DNA of 64,000 nucleotides, taken from the NCBI GenBank assembly GCA_963741405.1, contig CAVUHX010000040.1:62001-126000 (forward strand), in the 5' to 3' direction. The translations under genes were made by a program, and so were the position numbers. The notes beneath the pieces are model-generated. The model was not told where the DNA came from, did not search any database, and saw only the letters and a list, made by a program, of their open reading frames with translations. Positions 1 through 7,759 of the stretch are shown piece after piece (the first letter of the stretch is position 1; each line of letters opens with the position of its first letter). The stretch comes from Roseiarcus sp963741405 (GTDB taxonomy: Bacteria; Pseudomonadota; Alphaproteobacteria; Rhizobiales; Beijerinckiaceae).

Positions 1-337
1 AGGAGCGCGCCAGCCGCGACATCTCCACGCCGAGCACGAGGCCGACCTTGCCGAGACCGACTTCGGCGACCAGCCGCTGAAAGCCCAGCCGTCCTTCGAC
101 GCTCGCGCCGGAGCGTCCGAGATCGTCGTCGATGACGACGATCTCCTCGCGCAGCCAGCCAAACTGCGCCGCCCGGTCCGCAAGCGCATATTGCAGCCTG
201 GTCGACTCCTGATGGCGCTCAACCTGCTGCGCCGTGGATTGGCGGACATAGACGATCGCCAGACGATCCTGATGGCGCCGGAGAATCTTGTCGCAGGACG
301 AGCCGCTGCGACGCTGGACAAGGCCCACATTCGTCAT
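1..337 (-). CDS. Serine site-specific recombinase, N-terminal part (runs off the left edge)
   Basis: The reading frame opens with ATG at 337 and is still open at base 1, giving 112 codons. It reads like the N-terminal resolvase domain of the large serine recombinase family: a V-Y-V-R-Q-S-T motif near residue 30 supplies the expected nucleophilic Ser, followed by V-V-I-D-D-D-L-G-R-S-G and L-G-V-E-M-S-R-L-A-R, the conserved resolvase blocks. These enzymes cut and rejoin DNA through a phosphoserine intermediate. A damaged copy of the same unit lies in the opposite orientation at 27910-28593. The partner DNA is unknown because the gene leaves the window. Confidence 0.75.
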   Translation of the reverse strand, partial: MTNVGLVQRRSGSSCDKILRRHQDRLAIVYVRQSTAQQVERHQESTRLQYALADRAAQFGWLREEIVVIDDDLGRSGASVEGRLGFQRLVAEVGLGKVGLVLGVEMSRLARS

Positions 338-464
338 GAGGCGCCTCCGTGGCGACCGTGGCGCTGCGCATCCGGTGCAAGGCCATCTGTCCCAGCAGCG
401 TCGCTATGCGTTCCCGTCGTTCCGGGGACAACAGGGTCCAGATCGACGCCGGCAGATCGCTCAT
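219..464 (-). CDS. Short ORF overlapping the recombinase start, unknown function
   Basis: This frame starts M-S-D-L-P-A-S-I-W and overlaps the first 119 bases of the recombinase gene in another frame. The first ~35 residues (about 464-360) are preserved in the second copy of the unit near 28000, which suggests a real small protein encoded just before the recombinase. The remainder of the frame is a shadow of the recombinase, so the true end may be shorter or shifted. I do not recognise a family. Confidence 0.3.
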   Translation of the reverse strand: MSDLPASIWTLLSPERRERIATLLGQMALHRMRSATVATEAPHDECGPCPASQRLVLRQDSPAPSGSSGDRLCPPIHGAAG

Positions 465-540
465 CGCGGGATCCAAGCCAACGCGCCAGGGCGGACAGCG
501 CTTCAAACCCGATTCTCGGCGATTCGTCGGTGTTCGTCAA

Positions 541-696
541 TTTATGAGCGGCGTCGTGAATGGGATATCGAGCGCTTCTTCAACAAGCTCAAGCATTTCC
601 GCGCCATCGCCACGCGTTACGACAAGCTCGCCAAGATTTTCCTCGCCGGCGTTCAGCTCGTCTGTGCCGTTATCCTCCTCAACTGAAGACAGGCCC
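541..696 (+). pseudogene. IS5-family transposase, C-terminal remnant
   Basis: The last ~48 codons read D-I-E-R-F-F-N-K-L-K-H-F-R followed by I-A-T-R-Y-D-K-L-A, the characteristic C-terminal block of IS5 (IS427-type) transposases that carries the catalytic Glu. The stop is at 684-686, and a terminal-repeat-like AGACAGGCCC ends at 696. Everything upstream of the E-R-F-F-N-K block has been replaced by the recombinase unit, so the element is a dead end-fragment. Its outer end abuts the 3' end of istB and seems to have removed the last istB codons and the IS21 terminus. Confidence 0.7.
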
Positions 697-1454
697 TAGT
701 TTCACGACGCTGCTTGCTATGGATCACGGACGGCTTGCCGCGGGTGCGGCGCAGGCTTTCGCCGGTCAGCTCGATGCGATGCGCGTTGTGGACGAGGCGA
801 TCCAGGATGGCGTCGGCGTAGGTGGGGTCTCCGACGACCTCGTGCCAAGCGGACAGGGGGAGCTGGGAGGTGACGATCGTCGATCGGCGGCCGTATCGCT
901 CCTCGAGGATTTCGAGCAGATCGTGGCGGGCGCTGGCGTCGAGGGGCTCGAGACCGAAGTCGTCGAGGATGAGGAGATCGGCGCGGCCGAGGGCTCTGAT
1001 CAGTCGGGAATGGCGCCCGTCGCCTCGGGCGAACGCCAGGTCCCCGCAGAGCTTCGGCCAGCGATGATAGAGGACCGAGCGATTGTCGCGGCAGGCCCGA
1101 TGGCCGATGGCGCAGGCGAGCCAGCTCTTGCCCACTCCGGCCGGGCCGACCAGGACCAGATTGTCGTGGGCGACGATCCAGTCCCCCTCGGAGAGCCTTT
1201 GGAACAAGGCGCGATCGAGGCCCCGCGCGGCGCGGTAGTCGACGTCTTCGACGCTCGCCTGATGGCCGTAGCTTTGCCGCGCTCAGCCGCGCGGCCAGGC
1301 GCTTGTCCCTGCGCCACGAGATCTCCTTGTCGAGGAGCAGGGCGAGCCAGTCCGCGTGGATGAGATCCTTGGCCCTGTCGGCGTCGGCGAGCTCGGCGAA
1401 GGCCTTGGCCATCCCGTGGAGGCCGAGGGCGTGAAGCTGGTCGAGGGTGGGATG
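697..1454 (-). pseudogene. istB: IstB-type ATP-binding transposition helper, split and frameshifted
   Basis: IstB is the AAA+ helper that selects the target for IS21 transposition. The C-terminal part shows Walker A G-P-A-G-V-G-K-S, Walker B L-L-I-L-D-D-F-G and the end R-R-T-R-G-K-P-S. The N-terminal part (H-P-T-L-D-Q-L-H-A-L-G-L) lies in a different frame: one extra base near 1264-1267, in the codons before H-Q-A-S-V-E-D-V, breaks the gene. The first three codons (GTG at 3402-3400) lie on the far side of the inserted IS1634. The extreme C-terminus is lost at 697. The gene therefore carries three lesions. Confidence 0.85.
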
Positions 1455-1459
1455 CTTGA

Positions 1460-3393
1460 CTGCTCTTCGACAGTGCTCCGAGCCAAGTTTTTGATCGCGC
1501 GCGCAAAATCGCGCTACGCCGCGGGCGTGGCACTACAAAACGAAGGAAGCGCGTAAATCAGGCGGCGGAGATCTGCCGCATTGTCGGCGGCAGGGCGACG
1601 CCGAGGGCGGAGAGCGCGAGGCTGGCGCCTGGGCGTGGGGCGGAGCGCAGCAGGAAGCGTTTGCCGTCCTGCTCGACCTCGGTCTCGGTGAGCGAGTCGA
1701 GGTCGGCCATCACGGCGGGCCAGGAGGCGCGGGCGCCGCTGTCGACCGCGGCGAGCCGGTCTTCCAGCTCCTTCTTGAGAACGAGCGCGAGAAAGCTGCA
1801 GGCGACGTGGCCGCGGATCGTTTCGTCGAGCTTGTGGTAGATCGGCCGCGTGTCGAGCAGACTTTTGGTCGTGCGAAAGGTTCGCTCCACGGTCCAGAGT
1901 TGTTTGTAGACGAGCATCGCCTCCAGCGGCGAGAGATGGGCGTTGGTCTGCAGCACGAACACGCCGTCGAATTTTGCGTCCTCCTCGACTTTGGCGCGGT
2001 CGATGGAAAAGCCGTCTCCCTCCGGGTCGGCGAGGAAGCGGCGGTAGCCCTTGTTGCCGACGAGGCTCTTGTCGCCCTTCTTCAATTGCCGCTCAAGGTT
2101 GGCGACGATGGTCGCGCGATTGGCGGCGTCCTTTGTCATCTCGTCGAGGTTGCGGCACACGACATAGCGCCGCCCGGCGAGCGCGACCGCCTTGGCCTCG
2201 TAGTCGACCTCGCGCCGCGGCTTCTTCAGGACGAAGGGAACGAACGGCGCGGGATCGTCGAGGACGAGCTCGCGCACCAGCTTGTCGGTCCGCTCGCGCA
2301 CGCCCAGAACGTAGATGAGCCCTCGCGTCTCGAGTTCGGCGATCGTCTCGGCGCTGATCATGCCACGGTCGGCGACGACGCAGACGCGGTTGATGCGGAA
2401 GCGGCGCTGCAGGCGGTCGATCGCCGGGATCAGGCCCGTCACGTCGGCGGTGTTCCCGGGCCACATCTCCGTGCATACCGGGCGGCCGTCGCCGTCGAGC
2501 AGCACGGCCAGGATCATCTGGTTGAGGTCGGGCCGGTGATCCTTGGAGAAGCCGCGCCTCCCCAGCGTCTGGCCGCCCGCGCCTTCGAAATAGAGGCTGG
2601 TGGTGTCCATGAACACGATGTCGAGCGTGGTCAGGAGGTCGCGCCGGGCGGCGAACAACTCCTCCTCCAGGACGTCCTTCACGCAGCGCGGCGAAAACGG
2701 CGTCGCGGCGTCCTGCTGGTCTTTTGGCAGTTCCTCGCCGAGCCACGCCATCGTGCGATAGAGATGATGCAGTTCGATCTCGTCGACGCCGTCGATGCGG
2801 TAGTCCTCGCGCCAGCGATCGGCGGCGCGGTCCGAGCCGCCGCACGCCAGGCGATGGAGCACGGTCAGGAACGCCGCGCGCTCCAGCGAGAACTCATGGT
2901 TGCGCGCGCCCGCCAGGCGCTCGATCACCCCCCGGCAGCCGGTCTCCTCCCACACCCGCTCGAAGGCGAGCGCCGGACCGACGCGCCGCGTCGCCACGAC
3001 GGTGGCCTCGCCGCGGTCGAGCGCATCGAGCACGATCGCCTTGTCGGCAAACCGCGCGCCCGAGCGCAGCAGTCGCTCCAACTGCCCGCTCTCGTTGAGA
3101 TCCTCGACCCGCCCGAGCGTGGCGATCACCTGCTGGCGGACGGCCGCGCCCTCGCGCCGGCTCTCGACGATCTGCAGATAAGCGCGACCACCAGAGGTCT
3201 TCTTGCGGAAATACATGGCGGAAAGCCTGTCGCCGAACTCGATGTCGGTGCGCACAGAATCCGCTGCGATTATCACAAAATCAAGCGAAATCGGCACAAA
3301 ACGTGGCACTACATTTTCGCGTCCGCACACCCTCGGCTCAAATCATATCAATAACTTACGCGCCACGCACATGCGTTAACTGTCGAAGATCAG
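1460..3393 (-). mobile_element. IS1634-family element, copy 1 (inserted in istB)
   Basis: The ends are CTGCTCTTCGACAGT (1460-1474) and the inverted partner of CTGATCTTCGACAGT (3379-3393), so 14 of 15 positions match. The element is flanked by the 5-bp direct repeat CTTGA at 1455-1459 and 3394-3398. Removing the element plus one repeat rejoins istB in frame (V-L-K-H-P-T-L), which proves the boundaries. A second copy lies at 29045-30976 in the opposite orientation. Confidence 0.9.
1558..3216 (-). CDS. IS1634-family DDE transposase, copy 1
   Basis: This 552-residue transposase starts M-Y-F-R-K-K-T-S-G-G. An upstream ATG would add 38 residues, but the copy at 29221 has a base missing in that leader, so the internal ATG at 3216 is preferred. 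Conserved blocks include I-V-F-M-D-T-T-S-L-Y-F-E (first Asp), V-V-A-D-R-G-M-I-S (second Asp) and L-W-T-V-E-R-T-F-R (Glu region). The gene appears intact and is the probable active copy, ending A-L-P-P-T-M-R-Q-I-S-A-A. Confidence 0.9.
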   Translation of the reverse strand: MYFRKKTSGGRAYLQIVESRREGAAVRQQVIATLGRVEDLNESGQLERLLRSGARFADKAIVLDALDRGEATVVATRRVGPALAFERVWEETGCRGVIERLAGARNHEFSLERAAFLTVLHRLACGGSDRAADRWREDYRIDGVDEIELHHLYRTMAWLGEELPKDQQDAATPFSPRCVKDVLEEELFAARRDLLTTLDIVFMDTTSLYFEGAGGQTLGRRGFSKDHRPDLNQMILAVLLDGDGRPVCTEMWPGNTADVTGLIPAIDRLQRRFRINRVCVVADRGMISAETIAELETRGLIYVLGVRERTDKLVRELVLDDPAPFVPFVLKKPRREVDYEAKAVALAGRRYVVCRNLDEMTKDAANRATIVANLERQLKKGDKSLVGNKGYRRFLADPEGDGFSIDRAKVEEDAKFDGVFVLQTNAHLSPLEAMLVYKQLWTVERTFRTTKSLLDTRPIYHKLDETIRGHVACSFLALVLKKELEDRLAAVDSGARASWPAVMADLDSLTETEVEQDGKRFLLRSAPRPGASLALSALGVALPPTMRQISAA

Positions 3394-3415
3394 CTTGAGC
3401 ACGTCGAGGTTCTCC

Positions 3416-4960
3416 TCAATGGTAGTAGCGGGGCCCGCGGATGTTGGAATGGCGGATCGGAGCGGTGTCCGCGGGGCGCCTGGGCGCCGGCCTCCGATCG
3501 AGCTTGGTGTCGAGGATGGATTTGACGGAGCCGTAGGTCCGGGCGCCGATCTCGATGGCGTGCTCAGCGGCCGCTTCGACGCGCGCTGCCCCGTAGGAGC
3601 CGGCGAGCCGCACGATGCCGAGGCAGGCGCGATACCCTTGTTCGGGATGAGGCCGGGACTCGAGGATCTGCTCGCAGAGCGCCGCGGTCGCCTTGCCGAT
3701 CTTGCGGGCGTCTTCCCGGATGCGCTCGATCGTCCAGCCGGCATAGCGCCGGTGGCTCGAAGGCATGTGCTCGGAAACGGTGGTGTGCTTCCTGTTCCCG
3801 CTGGACCTCAGGTGGACGGCGATGCGCTCGCCCTTGTGGAAGATCTCGACGCCGCGGGCGGTCAGGCGCGCGTCAACTTCGGCGCGGGCGAAGCGGTAGG
3901 GGACGGAGTAATAGTGCGCGTCGATGTCGACATGATAGTCGACGCCGACCCGGCAACCTCGCCACTCGCTGTATTCATAGGGCTCGCCTGGCAGCGCTTT
4001 CAGCGCCGGGCGGTCGACTTCATCGAGCAGCCGGCGGCGGGTGACGAGCCTGCGCAGGGGCTGGCGTTGGTTGAGCTGCGTCATGAGTTCGCCGAGCGCG
4101 GCGTCGACGTCGGCGAGACTGTGGAAGATCCGTCGCCGGAGCCGGCCGATGAGCCAGCGCTCGACGATCAGCACCGCCTGCTCGACCTTCGCCTTGTCGC
4201 GCGGGCGTCTCGGTCTCGCCGGCAGGATGGCGGTTCCGTAGTGCGCCGCCATCTCGGCATAGGTGCGGTTGACCTCGGGCTCGTAGAAGCACGCCTTGAC
4301 GATCGCGGTCTTCGTATTGTCCGGCACGACGAGCTCGGGAACGCCGTCGATCGCTTCGAAGGCGCGGACGTGGGCGGCGATCCAGTCCGGCAGCGCCTGC
4401 GTCCAGGTCGCTTTGGCGAAGGTGAAGCTCGACGCGCCCAGCACGGCGACGAAGATCTGCGCCATGCGGATCTCGCCGGTGAGCCGGTCGATGACCACCG
4501 GGACGCCATCACCGGCGTAATCGACGAACAGCCGCTCGCCAGCGGCGTACGTCTGGCGCATCGTCACCGACAGCGTCTTCTCGAACGCCCGGTAGAGCTC
4601 GCAGAACCGCGAATAGCTGTAGCCGCCCGGGTCGGCGGCGATGTACTCGTCCCACAGGATCAGCAGGGTGACGTGCTTGCGCTTCAACTCGCGATGCACG
4701 CCGGCCCAATCCGGCTCCTCGATGCGCCGGTGGCCGCGCTTGCTGCGCCGGCTGGCGTAGAGCGCCGCCTCCAGCGCTCCGTCGTTCATGTCGTCCGGCA
4801 GAGGCCAGCCGAGGCCCACAGTCTCCGCCCGCCTCAACGTCTCCCGCACCGTCGAGCGCGCCAGGCCGAGCCGCCGGGCGATCTCGTGCGTCGACACCGA
4901 CGCAGACTTCAGCCGAATAACCTCGCGCGCATCGCGCATCCCAATCCGCTCCGCTGGCAT
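3416..4960 (-). CDS. istA: IstA-type IS21 transposase
   Basis: The 514-residue protein has the IS21 layout: an N-terminal helix-turn-helix (V-S-T-H-E-I-A-R-R-L-G-L-A-R-S-T-V near residues 22-38), then an integrase-type catalytic core with F-V-D-Y-A-G-D, V-V-P-D-N-T-K-T-A and D-K-A-K-V-E-Q-A-V around the three acidic residues, and a C-terminal Mu-C-like region. It appears intact. istB would begin 13 bases downstream, at a GTG preceded by GAGGAG. IstA binds the repeats at 5037-5149. Confidence 0.93.
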   Translation of the reverse strand: MPAERIGMRDAREVIRLKSASVSTHEIARRLGLARSTVRETLRRAETVGLGWPLPDDMNDGALEAALYASRRSKRGHRRIEEPDWAGVHRELKRKHVTLLILWDEYIAADPGGYSYSRFCELYRAFEKTLSVTMRQTYAAGERLFVDYAGDGVPVVIDRLTGEIRMAQIFVAVLGASSFTFAKATWTQALPDWIAAHVRAFEAIDGVPELVVPDNTKTAIVKACFYEPEVNRTYAEMAAHYGTAILPARPRRPRDKAKVEQAVLIVERWLIGRLRRRIFHSLADVDAALGELMTQLNQRQPLRRLVTRRRLLDEVDRPALKALPGEPYEYSEWRGCRVGVDYHVDIDAHYYSVPYRFARAEVDARLTARGVEIFHKGERIAVHLRSSGNRKHTTVSEHMPSSHRRYAGWTIERIREDARKIGKATAALCEQILESRPHPEQGYRACLGIVRLAGSYGAARVEAAAEHAIEIGARTYGSVKSILDTKLDRRPAPRRPADTAPIRHSNIRGPRYYH

Positions 4961-5036
4961 CGATCCTCCTTTGGGCTTGCCAAAGGAGCGATCTGATCAG
5001 GCCAACGGCGCCGCCCGCCAATCTCGGAAGACCCCG

Positions 5037-5149
5037 GGCGGGATCATTCCGTTATGGGGGGCGCGATCATCCCGGAATCGGGGCGGCATCATCCCGTTAC
5101 AGGGGGGCGGCATCATCCCGGAATTGGGGGGCGGCATCATTCGGAATCA
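5037..5149. repeat. Five degenerate ~22-bp direct repeats at the IS21 terminus
   Basis: The core GGGCGGCATCATCCCGGAAT recurs with small changes at about 5037, 5057, 5081, 5102 and 5126, packed head to tail with no unique spacers. IS21 elements carry such multiple terminal repeats as transposase-binding sites. The last unit ends in CA at 5148-5149, where the inserted DNA meets the neighbouring gene. Confidence 0.75.
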
Positions 5150-5440
5150 GCAGTCTTCGGCGGCCACGGTCATAAGGGCCGCAGCTACCGCCTCGGCGCG
5201 CTCGTCTTCTGCCGCAGTCCCCGCCTTTATCTCATAGAGCGAGAGAAGCCTGCCGTAACAGCCATTGCAGAGCCTCTTCGACCAATCACCCCCGTAGACC
5301 GTGATGAGTTTGGATTTCTTTGAGTTGCCGCATCGGAAGCATTCAAAGGCAACGCTGTCAGCGAAGCGAAACTGCTGCAATGGGCCGCGCGGCGCGTAAG
5401 TCTTGGTAATGGTCGAAGGTGTTGGCTGCATCGTGTCCAT
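5147..5440 (-). CDS. Small CxxC...CxxC zinc-ribbon-like protein, 3' end cut by IS21
   Basis: This 97-residue frame contains C-F-R-C-G-N and, about 20 residues later, L-C-N-G-C-Y-G-R-L-L-S-L-Y-E. The four cysteines (two CxxC pairs) are spaced like a treble-clef or zinc ribbon. The stop codon is made by the last bases of the IS21 element, so the natural protein was longer. The surrounding bases (5150-5720) look richer in A+T than the backbone, suggesting acquired DNA. I do not recognise a named family. Confidence 0.5.
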   Translation of the reverse strand: MDTMQPTPSTITKTYAPRGPLQQFRFADSVAFECFRCGNSKKSKLITVYGGDWSKRLCNGCYGRLLSLYEIKAGTAAEDERAEAVAAALMTVAAEDC

Positions 5441-5719
5441 TCTACCCGATTTTAGCGCTTACCTCCTGGAATGACAGAATGGATGACGGACGGTCGACAA
5501 TTATGCAGACACTACAATTACATAGCAGTGCCCTGTTTCATCCTGTCAGGCGCGCCAAAACTGCCACCATACAGGATGAAAGTGGGCACGGCGATCTGTC
5601 GGGTTACGTCTCCTTCTAGGCGGAGAGTCGCCGAGACGAATTGACCGCTTTTGCAGCCTCAGCGGTAGGAGATCAGCCCGCGGTTTCGGATGACACGCTG
5701 TCAAGCAGGAATAGATAAG
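5441..5719. other. Gene-poor, A+T-richer stretch with one long inverted repeat
   Basis: I see no convincing gene in this interval. A 66-codon frame on the plus strand (5419-5619) has neither a ribosome-binding site nor a family signature. The only structure is the inverted repeat at 5536-5581. The interval lies between the truncated zinc-ribbon gene and the 1.63-kb orphan element. Confidence 0.5.
5536..5581. repeat. Perfect 11-bp inverted repeat
   Basis: TTTCATCCTGT (5536-5546) is matched exactly by ACAGGATGAAA (5571-5581), with 24 bases between the arms. The dyad could be an operator, a remnant of element ends or a weak hairpin; nothing nearby decides which. It lies about 95 bases upstream of the divergent zinc-ribbon gene. 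Confidence 0.5.
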
Positions 5720-7353
5720 CCTAAGCCGGCGGAGCCGGAACCAAACAAGATGGAGTAGACTTCGCTCGGTCGAGTGACGAGCGGGGTCGAAGATGGGGCG
5801 GGATCTGATCGATCGCTATCGGGAACGCTTGCACGGAGTGCTCTCCTGCTATGACCGGATTTTGGTGACGGGCACGCTGCCGCAGGTCTGCTACGCGGAG
5901 GGTATGACGGCATTTCTGAAGGCGCGAGGGGTTCGGATATTCGACTACCCGCGCTTTGCCGAGCCGCTGCGCGATGCGATCCGAGGTCGCGCTCAGGAGT
6001 TGGCGACGTCGGCGGGGATTGCGATTGAGCACATTGCCAAGGCGCACATCCGCAAGGAAGAGGTCGTGGCCAAAGTGCTCGAGCGGCGCGGCGATCGTCC
6101 GGGATTGGTGCATATCATCTCGGCGATGGAGGCGTGCGACAGCTACAGACCCTGGCACGACAAGACGAGCGGGCAGACCTTCCTCAAGCCCGACAGCGGC
6201 AAGTGCCTGCACTACTGCTTTGATTTCATCGACGACGAGGTTGGCCTGTGTTACCTGCGCGTGCCGACCTGGTGTCCCTTCCGGCTGCAGTTCTATTGCA
6301 ACGGACACGGCTGGCTGGCACGGCAGCTTGCCGCCGCCGGCATCGGCTTTACCCTTGCCGACAACGCCTTTCTGCGCATCGACGACTGGGAGCGGGCGCA
6401 AACCTTCGCCGATGCGCTCGCGCCCAAACAACTGCATCGGGTTCTCGATCGCTTCGCCCAGCTGTGCTGTCCGGTCATGGACACCTTTGATCAGCGCTAT
6501 CACTGGAGCCTGACGCAGGTGGAGTATGCCATCGACCTTGTGTTTCGCTCCGCCGCGACGCTCAAGCCGCTTTATGAACAGCTTTCCCGCCAAGCGGTGT
6601 TGTCGGTGAAGGCCGAGCACGTGGCGAGCTTTCTCGGCAAGAAGATCACGCCGCAGCTTGCCCAGGAAGTCGGCTCGCGTTTCGAGACCCGCATCGAGGG
6701 CACTTGCGTCAAGCATCGCCTCGGCAAAGCCCAGGTGAAGATGTACGACAAGTTCCATCTCGTGCTGCGCATCGAGACGACGGCCAACGATGTCTCCTTC
6801 TTCAAACACCACCGCAGGGTGGAACATCGCCAGGGCCCCAGCAGCCGCGAGCTGGCGCCCCTCAAGAAGACGATCTACAGCCTGATTGATCTGCCCGACA
6901 TCCTGCTCGGCTGCTGCCGACGATACTTGGTGTACCTGTCCGCCCTCGACGACCACAGCGCAGGGGTTCGCGCCCTGGATCGGCTCAGCGAGGATCGCCG
7001 CGACGAAGATCGCCTGATCAAAGGGCTGAACTTCTTCAAGCGAAGCGAGCAGGCATGGCTCCGCGCCCTGCAGCGTCCGCAGTTCAACATCCGCGGACTG
7101 CGCCGAGCAGACCTGACTGCCTTTGTTCCCGGCTTGAGCCCGGCTGCTCTCTCCCGGCAAATCACGCGCATGCGCAGGCTCGGCTTGATCAAGCGCGTCG
7201 CCGGCGCCTATCGCTACTACCTGACCCGCCTCGGCCGCGCCGCGATCGCCGCAGCTTCCTCCATAACCGAGATGCGCATCATCCCGACTCTCGCAGCCGC
7301 ACGCTGACCCAATCTTCGCCATTTCAGTCAAGACTTAACTCGTAAGGGACTAA
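5720..7353 (+). mobile_element. Unclassified single-gene mobile element, copy A
   Basis: The 1634-bp segment is almost identical to 49354-50988, and similarity stops abruptly at both edges in both copies. The left end is CCTAAGCCGGCGGAGCCGG, which folds as CCGGC-gga-GCCGG; the right end is CTCGTAAGGGACTAA. No terminal inverted repeat and no target duplication are visible around copy A. It carries one gene. The right edge truncates a membrane-protein gene on the minus strand (7324-7701), so it is an insertion and not an ancestral duplication. Confidence 0.8.
5793..7307 (+). CDS. Putative transposase/replication initiator-like protein of the orphan element, copy A
   Basis: This 504-residue protein starts M-G-R-D-L-I-D-R-Y-R-E-R-L; the ATG lies 73 bases inside the element. 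Striking conserved-looking blocks are P-T-W-C-P-F-R-L-Q-F-Y-C-N-G-H-G (158-173), V-K-M-Y-D-K-F (315-321), L-R-I-E-T-T (325-330) and F-F-K-H-H-R (336-341). The last ~70 residues form a winged-helix-like segment (L-S-R-Q-I-T-R-M-R-R-L-G-L-I-K-R-V), which is probably why relatives get called MarR-like regulators. The K-x-Y-D-K then L-R-x-E pattern recalls rolling-circle initiators of the Rep_trans or phage gene II type; that link is my inference. No DDE triad is obvious. Confidence 0.6.
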   Translation: MGRDLIDRYRERLHGVLSCYDRILVTGTLPQVCYAEGMTAFLKARGVRIFDYPRFAEPLRDAIRGRAQELATSAGIAIEHIAKAHIRKEEVVAKVLERRGDRPGLVHIISAMEACDSYRPWHDKTSGQTFLKPDSGKCLHYCFDFIDDEVGLCYLRVPTWCPFRLQFYCNGHGWLARQLAAAGIGFTLADNAFLRIDDWERAQTFADALAPKQLHRVLDRFAQLCCPVMDTFDQRYHWSLTQVEYAIDLVFRSAATLKPLYEQLSRQAVLSVKAEHVASFLGKKITPQLAQEVGSRFETRIEGTCVKHRLGKAQVKMYDKFHLVLRIETTANDVSFFKHHRRVEHRQGPSSRELAPLKKTIYSLIDLPDILLGCCRRYLVYLSALDDHSAGVRALDRLSEDRRDEDRLIKGLNFFKRSEQAWLRALQRPQFNIRGLRRADLTAFVPGLSPAALSRQITRMRRLGLIKRVAGAYRYYLTRLGRAAIAAASSITEMRIIPTLAAAR

Positions 7354-7701
7354 GGTGAAGGGCGAAGGTCCGAAGTCGGGATAGTGTTCGGTCCCGGGTG
7401 GCTGGGTCAGGGAATTCAGGGAGTCCGGCGCCAGGGGAGGGACCGCCGAAGCGAGCGGCGGCACGGCGACGCCCATTTCCGGCTGCGCCGTCGGACGCAG
7501 CATGAGGATCCCGACGCACCCGACCCAAGCCAGGGCCAACACGCCGAAAACGATCAGCATACCACGAAAGACAACAGGGTCGGAGCAGATGTCGTTCAGC
7601 CTCGCGTCGAGCCACTGCGTCAAGCCGGCGCGCCGCCGGAGACCATTCCCCGCTCGCGGATCCGGCGCTTGAGCGGAAAGCCGATGCTGCTCGCCGATCA
7701 T
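7324..7701 (-). pseudogene. Single-pass membrane protein, C-terminus replaced by the orphan element
   Basis: This 125-codon frame starts M-I-G-E-Q-H-R-L. A hydrophobic segment near residues 48-69 (G-M-L-I-V-F-G-V-L-A-L-A-W-V-G) looks like one transmembrane helix, followed by a Pro-rich tail. The last eight codons and the stop come from the inserted element, so the natural C-terminus is lost. It is transcribed divergently from bluB with the CRP-like dyad between them. I do not recognise the family. Confidence 0.5.
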
Positions 7702-7759
7702 GGCGGCGCCCCATGCCTGCTCTACTTCCTGCGCCTTACTCCAAATTCTGCGGTCCGGC

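Larger units (their letters stand above)
697..5149 (-). mobile_element. IS21-family element (istA, broken istB), interrupted by IS1634
   Basis: The istA gene and the broken istB gene are arranged head to tail on the minus strand. The right end (5037-5149) carries five degenerate copies of a ~22-bp repeat, as expected for IS21 termini, and finishes in CA. The left end appears lost at the junction with the IS5 remnant. An IS1634 element sits inside the first codons of istB. With a split and frameshifted istB and no left end, the element should be unable to move by itself. Confidence 0.8.

Noticed and set aside
1807..3354. 515-codon plus-strand reading frame (and its twin on the minus strand at 29059-30630)
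   Set aside because: It is an antisense shadow of the IS1634 transposase, present in both copies only because the element is duplicated.
5037..5149. Short CRISPR-like array of repeats
   Set aside because: The units are contiguous without spacers, vary in sequence and sit exactly at an IS21 terminus.
5721..7331. 536-codon minus-strand frame opposite the orphan element's gene
   Set aside because: The plus-strand product has a coherent protein pattern and a start near the element's left end. The minus frame is low-complexity and crosses the element's edge region without a signal.
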